Positions 6,121-8,117 of a stretch of DNA of 8,117 nt are shown piece after piece (within the stretch, counting starts at the first letter, position 1; each line of letters starts with the position of its first letter). The translations under genes were made by a program, and so were the position numbers. This DNA comes from ANME-2 cluster archaeon (GTDB lineage: Archaea; Halobacteriota; Methanosarcinia; Methanosarcinales; Methanogasteraceae). Where the stretch lies: the NCBI GenBank assembly GCA_003601535.1, contig PIXW01000223.1, positions 1-8,117 on the forward strand, written 5' to 3'. The notes beneath the pieces are model-generated. The model did no database searches, had not been told where the DNA came from, and worked only from the letters and a program-made list of their open reading frames with translations.

Positions 6121-6714
6121 CTACATCCGCACATATACATGATACATGCGCAAGAGTGCGGTCGTGTTGCTCAGCAGAGCAAGAACGCAAAGACCGATGA
6201 GTAACCGGTTCGTAAGTAACATCAGGATTATGATGACAAACCGTGCCGCACGATCACCTGGACCGACCGCACATGATATGCCGAGCCCTTCGGCGCGTGC
6301 TCTCGCATAACTGACCATGACCGATCCTGTGAAGGCTATAAAGGTCAGAAGGATCAGGATCTGCTGATCTTTAATGATCGCATAATACAGGATGCCGAAG
6401 AGAATCGCTGCTTCCGAATATCGATCGAGAAACGAGTCAAAGAAGGCACCAAATTCTGTTTCCATCCCGAATTTCCTGGCAAACGCTCCATCGAATGCAT
6501 CAAAAACTCCGGACATGATAACAAGGCATCCGGCATAGACGATGTAACCGAGAGCGATCGATATGCATGCAGCGATTGCGAAGAGAAAACCGATTGCTGA
6601 TAAGATATTTGGATTCACCTTTGTGTGCGCCAGTATCTGGCAGAATGGGCTCAGTATTCGTTCTGATAGCTTCCTTGCTCGATCTGTTATGCTCAATCGT
6701 TCATGCAATCGCAT
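6121..6714 (-). CDS. CDP-alcohol phosphatidyltransferase, probably archaetidylinositol phosphate synthase
   Basis: The 197-residue membrane enzyme transfers the lipid phosphate of a CDP-lipid to an alcohol acceptor. The full family motif is present: D72, D75-G76, A79-R80, G89, D93 and D97, spaced as in DxxDGxxARx8GxxxDxxxD. About six hydrophobic segments are visible, for example 38-54, 57-72, 102-115, 117-135 and 159-181. The YARARAEGLG (136-145) and GPGDRAAR (151-158) stretches resemble the inositol-1-phosphate-binding region of phosphatidylinositol-phosphate synthases, where ER is usual and here is DR. That favours synthesis of archaetidylinositol phosphate from CDP-archaeol; archaetidylserine or glycerol-phosphate transfer are alternatives. 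The ATG at 6714 lies about 25 bases from a TATA-like sequence, so the mRNA may be leaderless. The gene is divergent from the AIR-synthase-related gene. Confidence 0.9.
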   Translation of the reverse strand: MRLHERLSITDRARKLSERILSPFCQILAHTKVNPNILSAIGFLFAIAACISIALGYIVYAGCLVIMSGVFDAFDGAFARKFGMETEFGAFFDSFLDRYSEAAILFGILYYAIIKDQQILILLTFIAFTGSVMVSYARARAEGLGISCAVGPGDRAARFVIIILMLLTNRLLIGLCVLALLSNTTALLRMYHVYVRM

Positions 6715-6732
6715 GAAAATTATCTTCTCTGC

Positions 6733-6742
6733 TATTATTAAT
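6733..6742 (-). promoter_or_regulatory. TATA-like box of the CDP-alcohol phosphatidyltransferase gene
   Basis: On the minus strand the region reads ATTAATAATA, centred about 24-25 bases from the ATG at 6714. That is the TATA-to-start distance itself, so transcription should begin at or next to the start codon. Confidence 0.45.
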
Positions 6743-6755
6743 AGATGGCGAACAT

Positions 6756-6766
6756 CTTATTATCAT
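6756..6766 (+). promoter_or_regulatory. TATA-like box of the AIR-synthase-related gene
   Basis: CTTATTATCAT is centred about 26 bases before ATG 6787, predicting a transcript that starts at that ATG with no leader. This favours ATG 6787 over the in-frame ATG at 6775. Confidence 0.4.
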
Positions 6767-6786
6767 CACAGCTTATGGGGTTGTTG

Positions 6787-8117
6787 ATGGACATCGAAGG
6801 CTATGCAAAACGCGGGCTCTTCAGAAACGATCCTGAGATCGAACAGAAACTGACCGACCGGATACTTGAGATCAAACATATCTCTCGAGCTAGAGCACAG
6901 GATATCGCTCATGCAGCAATCGTGGAAGCCCGTGCCACACTGCACGTCGAAGGAGACCTCCTCACTCAGATCAGATCAGGTGTCACGATGGGTGAGTTCG
7001 GTGTCGGATCGAGAGGTGCAGGCGATTTTTATACACACGAGAAGATCGCAGAGGTGATCGGAAAGACCGGTGCAGTCGTTGATTCATCGCATCTCGATGA
7101 TTCAGGAGTGGTCTCTTTTCAGGATCAGTACATCGTTGTGAACATCGATGGCATCCACTCAAGGCTCAGTGACTTTCCGTTTCTTGCAGGGTTTCATGTT
7201 GCGCGTGCAGCGCTGCGCGATATATATGTGATGGGCGCAAGCCCGATCGCACTCTTTTCAGATATCCATGTTGCGGATGATGGCGATGTCGGCAAGATAT
7301 TCGATCACATCGCAGGCATATCTGCAATCGCTGAACTCACACGGGTGCCGCTTATCACAGGAAGCACGCTTCGGATCGGGGGCGATATGGTGATCGGGGA
7401 GCGTATGACCGGCGGCGTCGGCGCTGTTGGGATCGCGCACGATCTGACAGCTCGTGTGAATGCAGAGGCAGGTGATGTGATCCTGATGACAGAAGGTGCA
7501 GGAGGCGGCACAATCTCAACTGCGGCGCTGTATTACGGGATGCACGATGTTGTGGATGAGACGATCAATATCACGTTTATCAATGCATGCGAGGCATTGA
7601 TCGCGGGCGATCTTCTCAAAGGAGTCCATGCCATGACCGATGTCACCAATGGCGGGATACGCGGCGATGCCAATGAGATTTCAAGAACCGCCAGAGTAAA
7701 ACTTGTCTTCTTCGAGGAGAAGATGCGAGCTCTCGTGAACCCGAAGGTTCTTTCGATGCTCGAATCGCTCGGGATCGATTATCTTGGTGTGTCTCTTGAT
7801 GCGCTTCTTATGATTGCGCCGCCTGATGCTGCGCATGAGATCCTGAATGTGATCAGGGAGCAGAACATCAGAATCGATGTGGTTGGCGAGGTATGCGAGG
7901 GAGAGGGTACCGAACTGACCGCTGGTGGTAAAGTCTGCAACTTTGAACCGCGCTTTCGGGAATCGGCATACACACCGATCAAGAAACTGGTTGGTGATAC
8001 GGTGCCAGAGGATTATGAGAGGATGCGAAATGCCGTCGATCTCGCAGCATCAGAATCCATAAGGAAAAAAAGGCGCGTGGTAGAGAGGGTACTGGGCATT
8101 TCATCAAAGGAGATCTC
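6787..8117 (+). CDS. AIR synthase (PurM)-related ATP-binding protein, 3'-partial
   Basis: The frame stays open to the window end, at least 443 residues. It belongs to the PurM/HypE/SelD/ThiL ATP-binding superfamily and looks most like the archaeal AIR-synthase-related proteins of COG2144. After a helical N-terminal part (1-65) come MGEFGVGSRGAGDF (68-81), DDSGVV (104-109), NIDGIHSRLSDFPF (119-132), RDIYVMGASPIALFSDIHVA (144-163) and a glycine-rich GSTLRIGGDMVIGERM segment. HAMTDVTNGGIRGD (281-294) corresponds to the conserved DVTxGG loop of HypE and SelD. About 65 residues follow the second domain and end in a basic stretch, RKKRRVVERV. The usual PurM length is about 345, so both ends are extended. 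The substrate is unknown; purine synthesis itself is unlikely because no pur gene is nearby. ATG 6787 is preferred (MDIEGYAKRG), although ATG 6775 is in frame. Confidence 0.82.
   Translation, partial: MDIEGYAKRGLFRNDPEIEQKLTDRILEIKHISRARAQDIAHAAIVEARATLHVEGDLLTQIRSGVTMGEFGVGSRGAGDFYTHEKIAEVIGKTGAVVDSSHLDDSGVVSFQDQYIVVNIDGIHSRLSDFPFLAGFHVARAALRDIYVMGASPIALFSDIHVADDGDVGKIFDHIAGISAIAELTRVPLITGSTLRIGGDMVIGERMTGGVGAVGIAHDLTARVNAEAGDVILMTEGAGGGTISTAALYYGMHDVVDETINITFINACEALIAGDLLKGVHAMTDVTNGGIRGDANEISRTARVKLVFFEEKMRALVNPKVLSMLESLGIDYLGVSLDALLMIAPPDAAHEILNVIREQNIRIDVVGEVCEGEGTELTAGGKVCNFEPRFRESAYTPIKKLVGDTVPEDYERMRNAVDLAASESIRKKRRVVERVLGISSKEI

Noticed and set aside
5658..6140. Minus-strand frame opposite the zinc-ribbon gene, overlapping the end of the phosphatidyltransferase gene
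   Set aside because: It has no family resemblance and overlaps two supported genes.
1..8117. CRISPR array, tRNA, rRNA, insertion sequence or prophage genes
   Set aside because: No regularly spaced repeats, cloverleaf-like sequence, transposase motifs or terminal inverted repeats were found on either strand by eye.

Overview
The window looks like a chromosomal piece from a euryarchaeon, most likely a methanogen or a methane/alkane-oxidising relative (Methanomicrobia or Halobacteriota-like). Supporting signs are an archaeal replication factor C large subunit ending in a PCNA-binding peptide, the archaeal-type S-adenosylmethionine synthetase, an HVO_0476/COG1326-type zinc-ribbon protein found in Euryarchaeota, and a CDP-alcohol phosphatidyltransferase with the inositol-phosphate-transferase signature. 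A COG2144-like AIR-synthase-related protein, TATA-like boxes about 25 nt upstream of likely transcription starts, and GGTG/GGTGAT Shine-Dalgarno sequences point the same way. No lineage can be fixed from the sequence alone.

Layout. Bases 1-440 (+) hold the 3' end of a secreted-type Kelch-repeat protein with a C-terminal dockerin-like double calcium-binding module; its frame is broken at a run of ten Gs (55-64). An inverted repeat (483-520) separates it from a YfcE/MJ0936-type metallophosphoesterase (537-1034, +), which converges with rfcL (1041-2450, -) leaving only 6 bases. A 189-base gap (2451-2639) between rfcL and the SAM synthetase gene (2640-3830, -) holds two interleaved inverted repeats (2561-2601) and a TATA-like box. 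Next is a LURP-one/scramblase-like protein (3914-4501, -), divergent from a lipoate-protein ligase A catalytic domain (4624-5370, +) across a short bidirectional promoter region. A hairpin plus T-run (5378-5402) ends the ligase gene. The zinc-ribbon gene (5460-6065, +) converges with the CDP-alcohol phosphatidyltransferase gene (6121-6714, -). That gene is divergent from the AIR-synthase-related gene (6787 to beyond 8117, +), which is cut by the window end.

Functional reading. These are mostly single-gene transcription units carrying core archaeal functions (replication clamp loading, methyl-donor synthesis, lipid headgroup synthesis, lipoate attachment), not one pathway. No mobile element, CRISPR array, tRNA or rRNA was seen, and no gene-free stretch exceeds 300 bases. 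I found no convincing undescribed multi-gene system. The best leads are the G-tract frame break in the surface-protein gene, the interleaved inverted repeats upstream of rfcL, the compact divergent promoters that suggest leaderless transcripts, the lipoate ligase that ends where its accessory domain would begin, and a roughly threefold excess of GATC across the window.
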